Shown here in pieces: positions 49,584 to 58,712 of a stretch of DNA of 64,000 nucleotides; within the stretch, counting starts at the first letter, position 1, and every line of letters starts with the position of its first letter. The DNA is from Desulfovibrio porci (GTDB lineage Bacteria; Desulfobacterota; Desulfovibrionia; Desulfovibrionales; Desulfovibrionaceae), in the NCBI RefSeq assembly GCF_009696265.1, contig NZ_VUMH01000010.1:80191-144190 (forward strand), written 5' to 3'. The translations under genes were made by a program, and so were the position numbers. The notes below the pieces were generated by a model. That model saw only the letters and a list, made by a program, of their open reading frames with translations, was not told the DNA's origin and searched no databases.

Positions 49584-50120
49584 ATGAATAATGGTTATTT
49601 TATTTTGTCGGCGCTGTGGCGCCGGATTTTCCGGGCCGGTCCGGCCTCGGCGGCGGTGCTGGCTGCGGCCCTGAGCCTGCTGGCGGTTCCGGCCCCGGAA
49701 GCGCTGGCGGCGCGCGCCGCCCAGAAAAAGGCCGTCCAGGTTACCACAATCTATGACAACCAGCCGCCGGTCACCGACAAGGAACTGGTCGGTTTTCTTG
49801 AAATCCTGCCCCGCTTCCGGGCCTGGGCCAAGGAAAACAAGGAAGAGGCCCATCCGGTGCTGCGCAACGGCAAAGCGGACTTTCTCTATTCGCCCCAGGC
49901 GGCGGAGTGGGTGCGCGCCCAGGGCTGGGACCCGGTACGCTTTTTCTGCGTCATGGGCCGCATGGCCGCCGCCTTGGTGATTGTGGAAGAAGGCAACGAT
50001 ATGAGCGGCACCCGCCCGCGCGACATGCCCGGCGTCACGGAAGAGGAACTGGCCCTGGCCCGTCGCCATCTGGGCACAATGCTCAAGGCCGGCGGCAACG
50101 CGCCGCCTATCAATCGCTGA
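49584..50120 (+). CDS. Hypothetical exported protein
   Basis: A 178-residue protein with a long N-terminal signal sequence (positive start, hydrophobic core AAVLAAALSLLAV, likely cleavage near PEALAARA). The mature part is about 135 residues, mostly helical, with no Cys motif except one in FFCVMGRM. I do not recognise the family. The ATG abuts the glpX stop, so expression is probably coupled. It ends 10 bp before a very strong terminator. Confidence 0.75.
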   Translation: MNNGYFILSALWRRIFRAGPASAAVLAAALSLLAVPAPEALAARAAQKKAVQVTTIYDNQPPVTDKELVGFLEILPRFRAWAKENKEEAHPVLRNGKADFLYSPQAAEWVRAQGWDPVRFFCVMGRMAAALVIVEEGNDMSGTRPRDMPGVTEEELALARRHLGTMLKAGGNAPPINR

Positions 50121-50130
50121 ACGTCGCGCA

Positions 50131-50183
50131 CTCCGCGCACAAAAAAACGCTCCGTCTGACGGAGCGTTTTTTTGTGCGCGGAG
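50131..50183. terminator. Long perfect hairpin terminator
   Basis: A perfect 25-bp stem with a 3-nt loop (arms 50131-50155 and 50159-50183). Each arm contains a run of seven A or T residues, so a shorter inner hairpin with a T tract is available in both directions. It ends the glpX transcript. Confidence 0.92.
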
Positions 50184-50303
50184 CGTTCTTTGAGTTTTTT
50201 CTTCCGCATGGCGTGTGCTTGAAGTTGCTGCTGAAAGCTGGTATCAAAAATTGACTTTATTTAATGGATCATCTAAATACAGTCATAACTATGGGGATGT
50301 TTT

Positions 50304-50828
50304 ATGGAATCTCGGCTTTACCGGTTTTCATGGGATTTTATCGGCGATATTGAGGACGGCAGGCCCAACCTCGGCAATACCACGCGCATCGAAGTCTACC
50401 GCCTGTTCCAGTATACCTTGCGTGACGTTCTGGAAGCGCGCTACGGCACAGAGGAATCCGACCGCATTCTCTATGAGGCGGGCTTTCTGGCCGGGAAAAA
50501 TTTTTGCGAAAAATTTGTCGGGCCGCGCGAATCGTTCGATGATTTCGTGGACGGCGTGCAGCGCGCCCTGCTGGATCTCAAGGTCGGCCTTCTGCGGATG
50601 GAAAGCGAAGACCGGGAAAACGCCCGTTTCACCTTGACCGTGGCCGAAGACCTTGACTGCTCGGGCCTGCCCGACATGGAGCACGCCGTCTGCACCTATG
50701 ATGAAGGCTTTATTGCCGGCATCTTCAACGTATTCACCGGCCAGGATTTTGATGTAAAGGAAATCGACTGCTGGTGCACGGGCGACCGGACCTGCCGTTT
50801 TGAGGTCAAACCCAAAAGCGCGGCCTGA
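50304..50828 (+). CDS. V4R-domain protein
   Basis: A 174-residue cytoplasmic protein. The C-terminal part has the V4R (4-vinyl reductase) pattern CTYDEGFIAGIF...EIDCWCTGDRTCRFEV, with Cys residues that bind zinc in some members; the N-terminal part is a helical extension typical of the same fold. V4R domains sense small hydrophobic molecules and regulate partner output domains. It lies 30 bp upstream of a diguanylate cyclase, pointing to a sensor-effector pair. Confidence 0.82.
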   Translation: MESRLYRFSWDFIGDIEDGRPNLGNTTRIEVYRLFQYTLRDVLEARYGTEESDRILYEAGFLAGKNFCEKFVGPRESFDDFVDGVQRALLDLKVGLLRMESEDRENARFTLTVAEDLDCSGLPDMEHAVCTYDEGFIAGIFNVFTGQDFDVKEIDCWCTGDRTCRFEVKPKSAA

Positions 50829-50858
50829 CAGGAGCGCTGAAAACCATAAGCGTACCGC

Positions 50859-51824
50859 ATGCTCAACCCTTCCGCACAGCTCGAGAATCTCACCGATCCC
50901 TCGGAGGAGCTTCTCGACTTCGTAATGAACGTGCTTGCGCGGAACTCGTTCCATGAAGGGGAGATCCCCGAAAATCTCCGGGGCCTCAAGGGAATCGAAG
51001 ATCTGCACGCATTGCTTTGGGATATCCGCCGTCTGGCGTACGCGCTGGGCAGGGGGGATCTCAAGTATGTCTGCAAGGGTAAAGGCTGCGTCATCGGCGC
51101 GCTCAAGACCCTGCAATCCAATCTGTACCATCTTACCTGGCAGACCCAATGCATCGCCAAGGGGGAATACCAGCACCGGGTGAACTTCATGGGCGACTTT
51201 TCCACGGCCTTCAATCAAATGGTCGTGGAACTGGACAAAAATGTTTCCGCACTGATGCGTTTGTCCCAGAAGTACAAGGAACTGTCCGCCAAAGACCCGC
51301 TGACCGGTCTGTACAACCGCCGTTCCTTTAAAAGCGTGGTGGCGGATACTCTGGAGGGAGCCGGGCAGAGCGAACTTCCGTCAACCATAATCATGGCGGA
51401 CATCGACCATTTCAAAAAAGTCAACGACACCTACGGTCATCTGTGCGGCGATGCGGTATTGCGCGCCTTCGCCGAAAAAATATCCTCGCTGCTACGGCCC
51501 CATGACCTGTCCTGCCGTTACGGCGGCGAGGAATTCGTCATTCTGTTGCCGGGCACGGCGCTTGAGGTGGGCGTAGCCGTGGCGGAACGGCTCTGCCGGG
51601 GCGTGGAGGACATGACTATCTCCGCCGAGGGCGTGGACCTCCGCATCACCGCCAGTTTCGGCGTGAGCAGCTTTACCGTGCCGCAGCCGCGGACCAGAAA
51701 GAAAATCATGGTGGAATTCGCTTCGGCCGTGAAGTGCGCCGATGATTGCCTTTATCAGGCCAAAAAAGCGGGGCGGAATACCGTCATCTGCGAAGAGGAC
51801 GTACCTGTGGCGCAGTGCGTTTGA
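50859..51824 (+). CDS. Diguanylate cyclase (GGDEF domain)
   Basis: A 321-residue protein. The N-terminal 135 residues form a helical region with no recognised sensor; the GGDEF domain covers about 140-310, with [26 protein letters not shown] and the active-site GGEEF at 222-226. The inhibitory-site motif RPHD lies five residues before it (213-216). It should make cyclic di-GMP and be product-inhibited. There is no membrane helix. The upstream V4R protein is its likely regulator. Confidence 0.93.
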   Translation: MLNPSAQLENLTDPSEELLDFVMNVLARNSFHEGEIPENLRGLKGIEDLHALLWDIRRLAYALGRGDLKYVCKGKGCVIGALKTLQSNLYHLTWQTQCIAKGEYQHRVNFMGDFSTAFNQMVVELDKNVSALMRLSQKYKELSAKDPLTGLYNRRSFKSVVADTLEGAGQSELPSTIIMADIDHFKKVNDTYGHLCGDAVLRAFAEKISSLLRPHDLSCRYGGEEFVILLPGTALEVGVAVAERLCRGVEDMTISAEGVDLRITASFGVSSFTVPQPRTRKKIMVEFASAVKCADDCLYQAKKAGRNTVICEEDVPVAQCV

Positions 51825-51873
51825 GATTGAAAACGGCGAACTGTTTTTAAGGTTGCGTCTGGCTTTTCAAATA

Positions 51874-51917
51874 ACAAAGCCGCTCCGGAGGATATTCTCC
51901 GGAGCGGCTTGTTGTTG
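51874..51917. terminator. Bidirectional terminator between convergent genes
   Basis: A hairpin of about 17 bp with one bulged base (arms near 51874-51891 and 51897-51913) between the diguanylate cyclase and the minus-strand membrane-protein gene. The T-rich flank on the plus strand is GTTGTTGT. Confidence 0.7.
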
Positions 51918-51931
51918 TCTGAGGGTGGGAT

Positions 51932-53863
51932 TTAATTGCCGGTGGGAGCGGGAAGCGCGGCGGGCGCATCCCCCGCATCGGGCGCTTCCGGCTGGGGGTC
52001 CGCCAAGGGCGCGTCGCCTTCCGGAGCAACGGCGGGCGCGGCTTCCTGTTCCGTCAAGGGGGCATTCTTCGCCCCAACGGGTTCCCGCGCGGGCGCCTGA
52101 TCCGGAATCAGAGCCGGAGCGGCTTCCGGCGCGGCCGGAATTTCACCTATTTTTTCCGCGTCCGGCGCGGCGGGCGTCACGCTGTTTTCCGGCGCGGCCG
52201 GGGTCTGGATATCCTGAAGACGGCTCAAACCGGCCTGCGGCAGGGCGGCCAGCTCCGGCGCGAGCATCAGGGCCGCTGGTTGGGTAAGAATCACGGCCGC
52301 CAGCGTGCAGAACAGCAGCGCGCCGCCCGGATGATCCCGCCGGATGAAGCGGGTCATGGCCACGGCGGTCAGCAGACAGAGCACGCCGAGCACGGGCAGC
52401 GCCGTGAGGCCCAGAATCATTTCACGCTGTTCCGGGCTGAGCGGATGGGAGAAAAAGCGCGCCGTCCAGTCCAGGGAGAAGCCGAAGCCCGCCGCAGTCA
52501 GGGCCAGGCCGGCGTGCAGCAGGCAGAGGGCCGCGATGAGGTAGAACAGGCGGCTGCCCAGGTGCGGCAGGCGCAGCAGGGCTTTGCCCAGCAGCGGGGC
52601 GGCCAGGCAGGCTAGGGCCACGGCCACGCCCTGCATCCGCGCGGCGGGCGTCAGCAGGCTGAACAGGCAGCCCAGAACCAGGCTGATCCAGACAAAGGCC
52701 GAACCGGCGCGCTCCGCGCGGGAGGCCTTGAGATCACTCCAGGCCGAACGCAGCACCCGCTGCCAGGAGACGCAGACCACCAGGGCGAGCCAGGGCGCGA
52801 GGCCCAGAGCGGCCCCGGCCAGGGGCCACCACCAGCGGGCCGGCAGGGGCCAGGGGCAGCGGGCCAGCGTGGCGTAGAGGCTTTGCATATAGCCTTCGGC
52901 GTGGGTCCAGAGAATGACGCTGCCCAGCCAGCCGGCCAGAAGCAGCAAAAGCAGGACAAAGCCGGTCAGGGCGTCCAGGGCCTGAGCCCGGCGGAACGCG
53001 CCGCGCCAGAGCAAAAAAACAACACTGGCCAGCAGGGGCAGCAGCAGATGGAAAAGCCCGCCGGTCAGACCCGCCAGACCAGCCAGCACAAAGCCCGCCG
53101 GGAGGCAGAACCAGGCGCTCTTGGCCTGCCAGCCGTGACAGAAACAGAGCAGGGAAAAGAGCAGCAGGGCGGCGGATAAAGCCGCCGAGCCGGTGAAGTG
53201 GGCCAGGGGTGCAAAAATCGGCGCGCAGAGCAGAATCAGCCCGGCGGCCAGAGCGGCCTTGGGACCGAAACCCGCCGCGCGGCTCAGACCCCAGACGCCC
53301 AGCAGGGCCAGAGCCGCGGCCAGCGCCCCGGCCAGGGGAAAGAGCAGGGCGGACGCGGCCTGCGGCAGCAGGACCGCCAGGAGAGCCATGAACCAGGTGA
53401 AGCCCGGCCACTGTGCGGCCAGGCAGGTTATCTGGCCCGCCAGTTCGGGCGTCGAACCCGCAGTGGGGGCCAGCCACGGCCCGTTCTGGGCGGTGTGCAG
53501 GAAAATCCGGATGTTCTGGATCTCGGCCGGGCAATACAGGGCGTCGCCGCGCCAGGCCTGCCAGAAGTCCGGCCAGGCTTGGGCCGCCAGCACCAGCAGC
53601 AGGAACAGAGGGCCCAGGCGGCAGAGCGCCTGAAAGAAGTTGTCCGCCCGGCCCGGAACCGGCGCGGATTTGGACGCGGGCGCGTTCATGCCGTCCTTGC
53701 GCGTTTCCCGCGCGGGCCGTCCGCCGTCGGCATCCCGGCCGCCGGACGCGGCCGTGGCATCCGCCGGAGCGGAAGCCGCGTTTGCCGAAGCTTCCGGAGC
53801 GGCGTCCGTCCCGCTCTCCGGCGTGGCGTCCGGGGAAGGATTGGGGGCTTTGTCTGAGGTCAT
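51932..53863 (-). CDS. Polytopic membrane protein, possibly GT-C glycosyltransferase-like
   Basis: A 643-residue protein with a disordered, Ala/Pro/Asp-rich N terminus (1-75), 11-13 hydrophobic segments (about 80-570) and a Pro/Ala/Glu-rich C terminus (575-643). The first loop (WRGDALYCPAEIQNIRIFLHT) has acidic residues placed as in ArnT/PMT-type GT-C enzymes, but similarity is weak, so the enzymatic role is a guess. The start codon overlaps the stop of the upstream lipoprotein gene as ATGA, so the two are coupled and may work together on the envelope. Confidence 0.72.
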   Translation of the reverse strand: MTSDKAPNPSPDATPESGTDAAPEASANAASAPADATAASGGRDADGGRPARETRKDGMNAPASKSAPVPGRADNFFQALCRLGPLFLLLVLAAQAWPDFWQAWRGDALYCPAEIQNIRIFLHTAQNGPWLAPTAGSTPELAGQITCLAAQWPGFTWFMALLAVLLPQAASALLFPLAGALAAALALLGVWGLSRAAGFGPKAALAAGLILLCAPIFAPLAHFTGSAALSAALLLFSLLCFCHGWQAKSAWFCLPAGFVLAGLAGLTGGLFHLLLPLLASVVFLLWRGAFRRAQALDALTGFVLLLLLLAGWLGSVILWTHAEGYMQSLYATLARCPWPLPARWWWPLAGAALGLAPWLALVVCVSWQRVLRSAWSDLKASRAERAGSAFVWISLVLGCLFSLLTPAARMQGVAVALACLAAPLLGKALLRLPHLGSRLFYLIAALCLLHAGLALTAAGFGFSLDWTARFFSHPLSPEQREMILGLTALPVLGVLCLLTAVAMTRFIRRDHPGGALLFCTLAAVILTQPAALMLAPELAALPQAGLSRLQDIQTPAAPENSVTPAAPDAEKIGEIPAAPEAAPALIPDQAPAREPVGAKNAPLTEQEAAPAVAPEGDAPLADPQPEAPDAGDAPAALPAPTGN

Positions 53864-56055
53864 GGCGTCGCTCCTGGTTGACGTGAGAGAAACAAATCCG
53901 CCGCCCGGCCGCCAAGCAGCAGATGGCGGGCCTGGCGGGCGTCAAGATCAAGTCTGAGACCGCTCCCGTCTTGCGCCAGAGCGGAGGCCGGGGCCCGGCC
54001 GCTGAGAATGTCGCGGGCCGCGTTCGCTGTGACGCCGTTGGGCAGGGTCAGGGAAAAGGTTCGCTTTTCAGCGGAAAAATTGGCCGCCAGCAGCCAATAG
54101 CCGCCATCGGGCAGCGCGCTGAGCACTGCCGCGCAGCCGGGCGGGCCGCTGAACACCGCCAGCAGCCTGCCCCGCGCCAGGCCCGTGTCGCGGCGGGCGT
54201 GCAGCAGGCCGCTCACAGCGTGCAGAAAGCTTTGCCCGTCCGCCCATTGCCGGTCCAGGGGGCCGAAGGCCAGCGGCGCGGGCGGTCTGGAGCCTGTGGC
54301 GCTCTCCAGCCAGAGGGGCGTCAGGCCCAGGCTGGCGGGCAGATCCGGCGTGGCGCGCGGCAGGTCCAGCGTCCCGGCCAGATCCTGCGGACTTACAAAA
54401 CTCAGGCCCGGCAGGCCGACGCGCCAGCTCAGCAGCAGAAGGCAGGCTTCGCGCAGGGCCGCGTTCTTGTCCGCAGTGGCGGCGGGACCGCTGGAGGCGG
54501 CTGCGTCGGAGGGCTTCAGCCCCAGAGCGCGCGCGGCCAGAGAGGCCGGTGTGGTCCAGAGCCGCAGGGCATCGGGCGGGCCGCCGGCTTTTTTCTGTGC
54601 CTCCCGGATCAGTTCCCGGCCGCGCGGCAGGTCCAGCAGGGGCCGCCAGTCCACGGCCTGCCAGTCGTGCAGGCCGCGCGCCAGACGGCTCTGGTCCACA
54701 CCGGCGGCCTGCGCGGCGCGCAGCAGGGCGGCCAGCGGCGCCGCGTCGCCGCTGAGCAGGGCATAGGCGGCAGCCGCCGGGGTGATGGTGTCGCGGGTGA
54801 AATCCACGGCCCCGGCCAGCACCGCCGCCGTAAGCGAGGGGGGCAGCACGTCGTCCTGCATGGCCCAGCCGCCGTAGCGGTGCACCTCGCGCGCGGCCTC
54901 GTCCAGAGCGTCCAGGCCCGGGGTCAGCCGGGTCTGGTCCGGCATATTTGCGCCTTTGGGATGGGGGGGCTGTGTCTGGGCCGCGTCTTCCGCCGCGCCG
55001 GGGGGCACGTCCAGGCCCATGAGGGCTTCCAGGCGCAGGCCGGTGAGGGTTTGCTGCTGGAGGCCGGTATGCTGGATGATGGCGGCGGAAAAAATGCGCC
55101 GGGCCTGGCCCGAAGGATCCTGCCAGAGCAGCACCGGGCGCAGGGCGTCGCCGCTGTAGCGATAGACCCAGCGCCGGATCTGGCCGTCGGCCCCGCGCAC
55201 CTCGCCGGTCGCGGCCCAGCCGCCGGGCGTGGCCCAGGGCAGGCTGTCGCGCACCAGGGCTTCGGGCAAAAGTCCGCGCCCGGCCAGTTGCGCCACGGCT
55301 TCTGGTCGCAGGGGCAGGCACTCCCATTCGTCCGGCAGGCGGGGCAGAATGTCCCAGTCCTTTTGCGGCACGGCGATCATGGCGTAGACGCCGTCGAAAC
55401 GCGCGGCCCGCCGGGCCTGAAGTATGAAATCCGGTCCCAGGCCCGTGGCCGCCGGGGGCAGTTCGCCGCCCGTCTGGACCTGAAGCCGCTCCAGACGTTG
55501 GGCCAGTTTTTCGAAATCCGCGTCCGCGCCCAGAGCCGGATCAAAACGCAGGGAGGCCACGTTTTCCCCGCCGGGAGAAGGCTGGTTGCGCTTGTTCCAG
55601 ATGTCGGCGCGTTCGCCGGTGGGGGAAATGAACAGACCGTTGAGCCCGGCCTGGGGCAGAACGTCCGGGAAGCCGCCCCCGCTCCCGCCGGACAGCGTCC
55701 GGAAGAGGGGCTGACCGGCGCTGACGGTGTAGGGATTGAGCGCGAACCAGTTGGGCGCGGCTCCCAGCAGAACGGGCAGACGCCGGGCCGTGCTGCTGTT
55801 GCGCCAGATGCGTTCCGTGCCCGAGACCTGGGCCGTGAGTTCCGGCGCGGCTCCCAGCATGGACTGCCGTTCAAGCCATTGCAGATAGCCGGGGTCGGCT
55901 CTGGGCAGGCCGTTGCCTGCGGCGGCCGCCGCTGAGGGGACGCCGGTCGGGTGCGCCGCGCGTTTTGGGGGCGTGCAGGCCGCCGTCAGACAGCAGATCA
56001 GCAGAACGGCCGGCAGAACAGCCAGAAGGCGGGGCGTGCGGCGCGGCAGGGGCAT
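53860..56055 (-). CDS. Large lipoprotein with a degenerate alpha-amylase-like pattern
   Basis: A 731-residue protein with a lipoprotein signal (LLICCLTAAC, lipidated Cys after TAA). Segments such as ACLLLLSWRVGLPGLSFVSPQDL, LHAVSGLLHARRDTGLARGRLLAVF and GGYWLLAANFSAEKRTFSLTLPNG resemble the C-terminal part of GH13 trehalose-synthase-like enzymes, including the beta-sandwich after the barrel. The catalytic Asp/Glu motifs of GH13 are not evident, so it may be a non-catalytic or diverged relative. ATG 56055 has GGAGA; longer open sequence upstream is only a shadow of mazG. It ends overlapping the membrane-protein gene. Confidence 0.68.
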   Translation of the reverse strand: MPLPRRTPRLLAVLPAVLLICCLTAACTPPKRAAHPTGVPSAAAAAGNGLPRADPGYLQWLERQSMLGAAPELTAQVSGTERIWRNSSTARRLPVLLGAAPNWFALNPYTVSAGQPLFRTLSGGSGGGFPDVLPQAGLNGLFISPTGERADIWNKRNQPSPGGENVASLRFDPALGADADFEKLAQRLERLQVQTGGELPPAATGLGPDFILQARRAARFDGVYAMIAVPQKDWDILPRLPDEWECLPLRPEAVAQLAGRGLLPEALVRDSLPWATPGGWAATGEVRGADGQIRRWVYRYSGDALRPVLLWQDPSGQARRIFSAAIIQHTGLQQQTLTGLRLEALMGLDVPPGAAEDAAQTQPPHPKGANMPDQTRLTPGLDALDEAAREVHRYGGWAMQDDVLPPSLTAAVLAGAVDFTRDTITPAAAAYALLSGDAAPLAALLRAAQAAGVDQSRLARGLHDWQAVDWRPLLDLPRGRELIREAQKKAGGPPDALRLWTTPASLAARALGLKPSDAAASSGPAATADKNAALREACLLLLSWRVGLPGLSFVSPQDLAGTLDLPRATPDLPASLGLTPLWLESATGSRPPAPLAFGPLDRQWADGQSFLHAVSGLLHARRDTGLARGRLLAVFSGPPGCAAVLSALPDGGYWLLAANFSAEKRTFSLTLPNGVTANAARDILSGRAPASALAQDGSGLRLDLDARQARHLLLGGRAADLFLSRQPGATP

Positions 56056-56065
56056 GGCGTCTCCG

Positions 56066-56875
56066 TCAGGCCTTGTCGGCGGATGCGGCTGTTTCCTCCG
56101 CCTTGGCCGCGTTCCAGAGTTCGTCCTTGTCATCCAGGGAAAGTTCCGTGAAATCGCGACCCTGCTCCCGGGCCAGCTCCTCCATGCGGGCGAAGCGGCG
56201 CAGAAAGCGCAGTGTGGCCAGATCCAGGGCCTCGCTGGCCTTGATGCCCTTGCGGCGGCCCAGCTCGGTGATGCTGAAGAGCAGGTCGCCCAGCTCATGC
56301 TTCTGGGCTTCCGCGTCGCCGTTGGCCGAGGCGTCGAGCCATTCCAGCCATTCGGCCTCCACCTGCTGCTCCACCTCTTCGTCCTCGGGCCAGGTGAAGC
56401 CCGCGCGCGCGGCCTTGGAGTGGATGCGGTAGGCCTTGACCAGGGGCGGCAGGCTGGCGGGCAGGCTGTCGAAAACGCCCTGGGGCTTGCCGTCGGCGTC
56501 CGCGTGTTCGGCGCGTTTGATGGCTTCCCAGGTCTTGAGCTGCTCGTCCAGATTTTCAAAAACCGTATCGCCGAAGACGTGCGGATGGCGGCGGATCATC
56601 TTGGCGCGGCTGGTGTTCAGGGCGTCGTCAAAGTTGAACTGGCCCCGCTTCTCGCACAGGCGGGCCACGAAGAGCAGCAGAAAGGCCACGTCGCCCAGTT
56701 CTTCCCGGATCTCGTCGGCCTTGCCCGAGCGGATGGCGCTGACAAGCTCGTGGCTTTCCTCAATGACGTAGTCGGTCAGACTTTCCGGACTCTGTTCCTT
56801 GTCCCAGGGGCAGCCGTCCGGGCTGATCAGGCGTTCGATGACGCTTTGCAGTTCTTCCAGGGCGCTTTTTTCCAT
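56066..56875 (-). CDS. mazG: Nucleoside triphosphate pyrophosphohydrolase MazG
   Basis: A 269-residue protein with two MazG helical domains. The first has CPWDKEQSPESLTDYVIEESHELVSAI and EELGDVAFLLLF; the second has EWLEWLDA and HELGDLLFSITELGRRKGI. The EExxE and ExxD motifs bind Mg and remove pyrophosphate from NTPs. ATG 56875 sits about 11 bases from AAGGA; an ATG at 56887 is in frame but abuts that site. It lies 17 bp downstream of the cvpA-family gene. Confidence 0.94.
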   Translation of the reverse strand: MEKSALEELQSVIERLISPDGCPWDKEQSPESLTDYVIEESHELVSAIRSGKADEIREELGDVAFLLLFVARLCEKRGQFNFDDALNTSRAKMIRRHPHVFGDTVFENLDEQLKTWEAIKRAEHADADGKPQGVFDSLPASLPPLVKAYRIHSKAARAGFTWPEDEEVEQQVEAEWLEWLDASANGDAEAQKHELGDLLFSITELGRRKGIKASEALDLATLRFLRRFARMEELAREQGRDFTELSLDDKDELWNAAKAEETAASADKA

Positions 56876-56904
56876 GACGCGGTGCATCCTTTATACTATG
56901 GGGT

Positions 56905-57393
56905 TCAGATTCCCAGCCGGGAAACAAGATCGGGCGGCAGCCAGGTGCGCACCTGCTCCATCAGGGCGTTGAAATAGGGCAGGGCGCGCGAATGCCGCAT
57001 AAAGGGCGCATCGTGAAAGAATTTTTGCAGCACCAGCAGAGCCAGCGCGCAGAGCAGCACGCCCTTGGCCAGGCCCAGCAGCCCGCCGGCCAGCCTGTCC
57101 GCCCAGGAGACGAAGGAAAAGGAAAGGATTTTTTGCAGAATGCGGGCCAGCACGGCCACGGCCAGGATCACGGCCAGAAAGATCAGCACGTAGGCGGCGA
57201 TGGTCCGCCAGGCCGGATCGGCGATGGACGTGAGGCGCGGGGACAGCAGGGGATGATAGGCATGCGCGGCCCAGAAGCCGCCCACCAGCGACACCACCCC
57301 GGCCACTTCGCCCACAAAACCGTGCGCAAAACCCCGCCCGGCGAAAAAGACCAGCGCCAGGACGATGATCAGATCAAAAATATCCTGCCCCAT
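56905..57393 (-). CDS. CvpA-family inner-membrane protein
   Basis: A 162-residue protein with four hydrophobic segments and the family pattern FDLIIVLALVFFAGRGFAHGFVGEVAGVVSLVGGFWAA near the N terminus and SWADRLAGGLLGLAKGVLL in the third segment. CvpA proteins are linked to colicin V production and envelope maintenance, with unknown activity. ATG 57393 matches the family start. It is the first gene of the cvpA-mazG-lipoprotein-membrane protein run. Confidence 0.88.
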   Translation of the reverse strand: MGQDIFDLIIVLALVFFAGRGFAHGFVGEVAGVVSLVGGFWAAHAYHPLLSPRLTSIADPAWRTIAAYVLIFLAVILAVAVLARILQKILSFSFVSWADRLAGGLLGLAKGVLLCALALLVLQKFFHDAPFMRHSRALPYFNALMEQVRTWLPPDLVSRLGI

Positions 57394-57513
57394 ATGTGGT
57401 TCCGTCAGCCTCCGTGGCGCACCATAGCAGAAGCGCCGCCATGAGACAATGCGGCCCGCTGTACAGCCCCCGGCCATTGGGCTATATTGCCGGACGTGAA
57501 ACCGACGTCCTCA

Positions 57514-58224
57514 ATGCCAGCTCCGGCCGGGCGGGAAGCCGTGGAACAGACGCCCCTGCAGGCCTACGCGCCGGAAATCGCCGTCAACGCGGCCGGTCGG
57601 CTCTGGCGTCTGACGCGCGCCGCCGACCTGGAGCAGCTCTGGGATGCCATGACCGACGATCCCCGCAATTTCGAGGACGAGCGGCTGCCCTACTGGACCG
57701 AACTCTGGCCGTCCAGCGTGGCTCTGGCCGGCTGGCTGGCGGAACGGCGGGAGGAAATCGCGGGCCGCGCCTGCCTGGATCTGGGCTGCGGCCTGGGCCT
57801 CACCGCCCTGGTGGGCCAATGGCTGGGCGCTCGGGTCACGGCTGTGGATTATGAGGAAGACGCCCTGCGCTTCGCGCGCCTGAATGCGGACCGCAACGCG
57901 GTGGCGCAGCCCTGCTGGACGGTCATGGACTGGCGGCGTCCGGCGGTGCGCGCCCGGAGCATGGCGCGGATCTGGGGCGGGGACATCATGTATGAAAAGC
58001 GTTTTGTGGCACCGGTGCTGCGTTTTCTGACGCATGCCCTGGCCCCGGACGGCGCGGCCTGGGTGGCCGAGCCGGGGCGCTCGGTCTATGAGGCTTTTCT
58101 GCACGCCCTGCACGGCGGCGGCTGGCAGGGGCGGCGCGTCCACACGGCACGGGTGGAGCCCCTTTACGCCCAGCCTGTGCCGGTGACCGTGCAGGTATGG
58201 GAAATCCGGCGCGGGACGCCCTGA
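57514..58224 (+). CDS. Class I SAM-dependent methyltransferase
   Basis: A protein of about 236 residues with SAM motif I in [37 protein letters not shown]. The [18 protein letters not shown] segment before it is typical of the small ETFB-lysine/nicotinamide-type methyltransferase group, which modifies proteins or small molecules. Target unknown. The start is uncertain: TTG 57487 and GTG 57496 are in frame upstream and no strong ribosome site is seen; ATG 57514 is used. Confidence 0.78.
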   Translation: MPAPAGREAVEQTPLQAYAPEIAVNAAGRLWRLTRAADLEQLWDAMTDDPRNFEDERLPYWTELWPSSVALAGWLAERREEIAGRACLDLGCGLGLTALVGQWLGARVTAVDYEEDALRFARLNADRNAVAQPCWTVMDWRRPAVRARSMARIWGGDIMYEKRFVAPVLRFLTHALAPDGAAWVAEPGRSVYEAFLHALHGGGWQGRRVHTARVEPLYAQPVPVTVQVWEIRRGTP

Positions 58225-58292
58225 AGTCCGGGCGGAACAGGTTCCGCTCTAGGGACGCGCGCCGGGCACGAGACAGACGGCAGGCGGAATAC

Positions 58293-58712
58293 ATGGGAAA
58301 ATTAGTGCGTTTCGGCGTATCGCTGGATGAGGATTTGCTGGAGCCTTTTGACGCGCTCTGCGCGCGCAAAAGCTATTCCAACCGCTCGGAAGCCATCCGG
58401 GATCTGATCCGCAAAGCTCTGGTGGAGGATGACTGGCGGGATGCCGGGGGCCAGGGCGCGGGCACGCTGACCCTGGTCTACGATCATCATAAAAACGATC
58501 TGGCCCGGCGGCTGATGAAGATCCAGCATGACGATCACGACATTATCGTGACCACCCTGCATGTGCATCTGGATCATTACAACTGCCTGGAGGTGCTGGT
58601 GCTCAAGGGCGAGGCCGCGCGGGTGCGGGCTCTGGCCGACCGGCTGATCTCCTGCCGCGGCGTCAAGCACGGCACGTTCAGCGTGACCACAACCGGACAG
58701 GATCTGGCCTGA
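58293..58712 (+). CDS. nikR: Nickel-responsive regulator NikR
   Basis: A 139-residue regulator with an N-terminal ribbon-helix-helix ([41 protein letters not shown] in outline) and a C-terminal ACT-like nickel-binding domain. Ligands are visible as H79, H90, H92 and C98 ([12 protein letters not shown]). It represses nickel uptake genes when nickel is ample. No nik transport operon is adjacent, although a lone OppD/DppD-type ATPase lies at 30.9 kb. The stop overlaps the folE2 start by one base. Confidence 0.95.
   Translation: MGKLVRFGVSLDEDLLEPFDALCARKSYSNRSEAIRDLIRKALVEDDWRDAGGQGAGTLTLVYDHHKNDLARRLMKIQHDDHDIIVTTLHVHLDHYNCLEVLVLKGEAARVRALADRLISCRGVKHGTFSVTTTGQDLA

Noticed and set aside
53860..56559. 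A longer, 899-codon version of the lipoprotein gene.
   Set aside because: The extra N-terminal 168 codons are an Arg/Pro/Ser-rich shadow of mazG; ATG 56055 has a ribosome site and opens a lipoprotein signal peptide.
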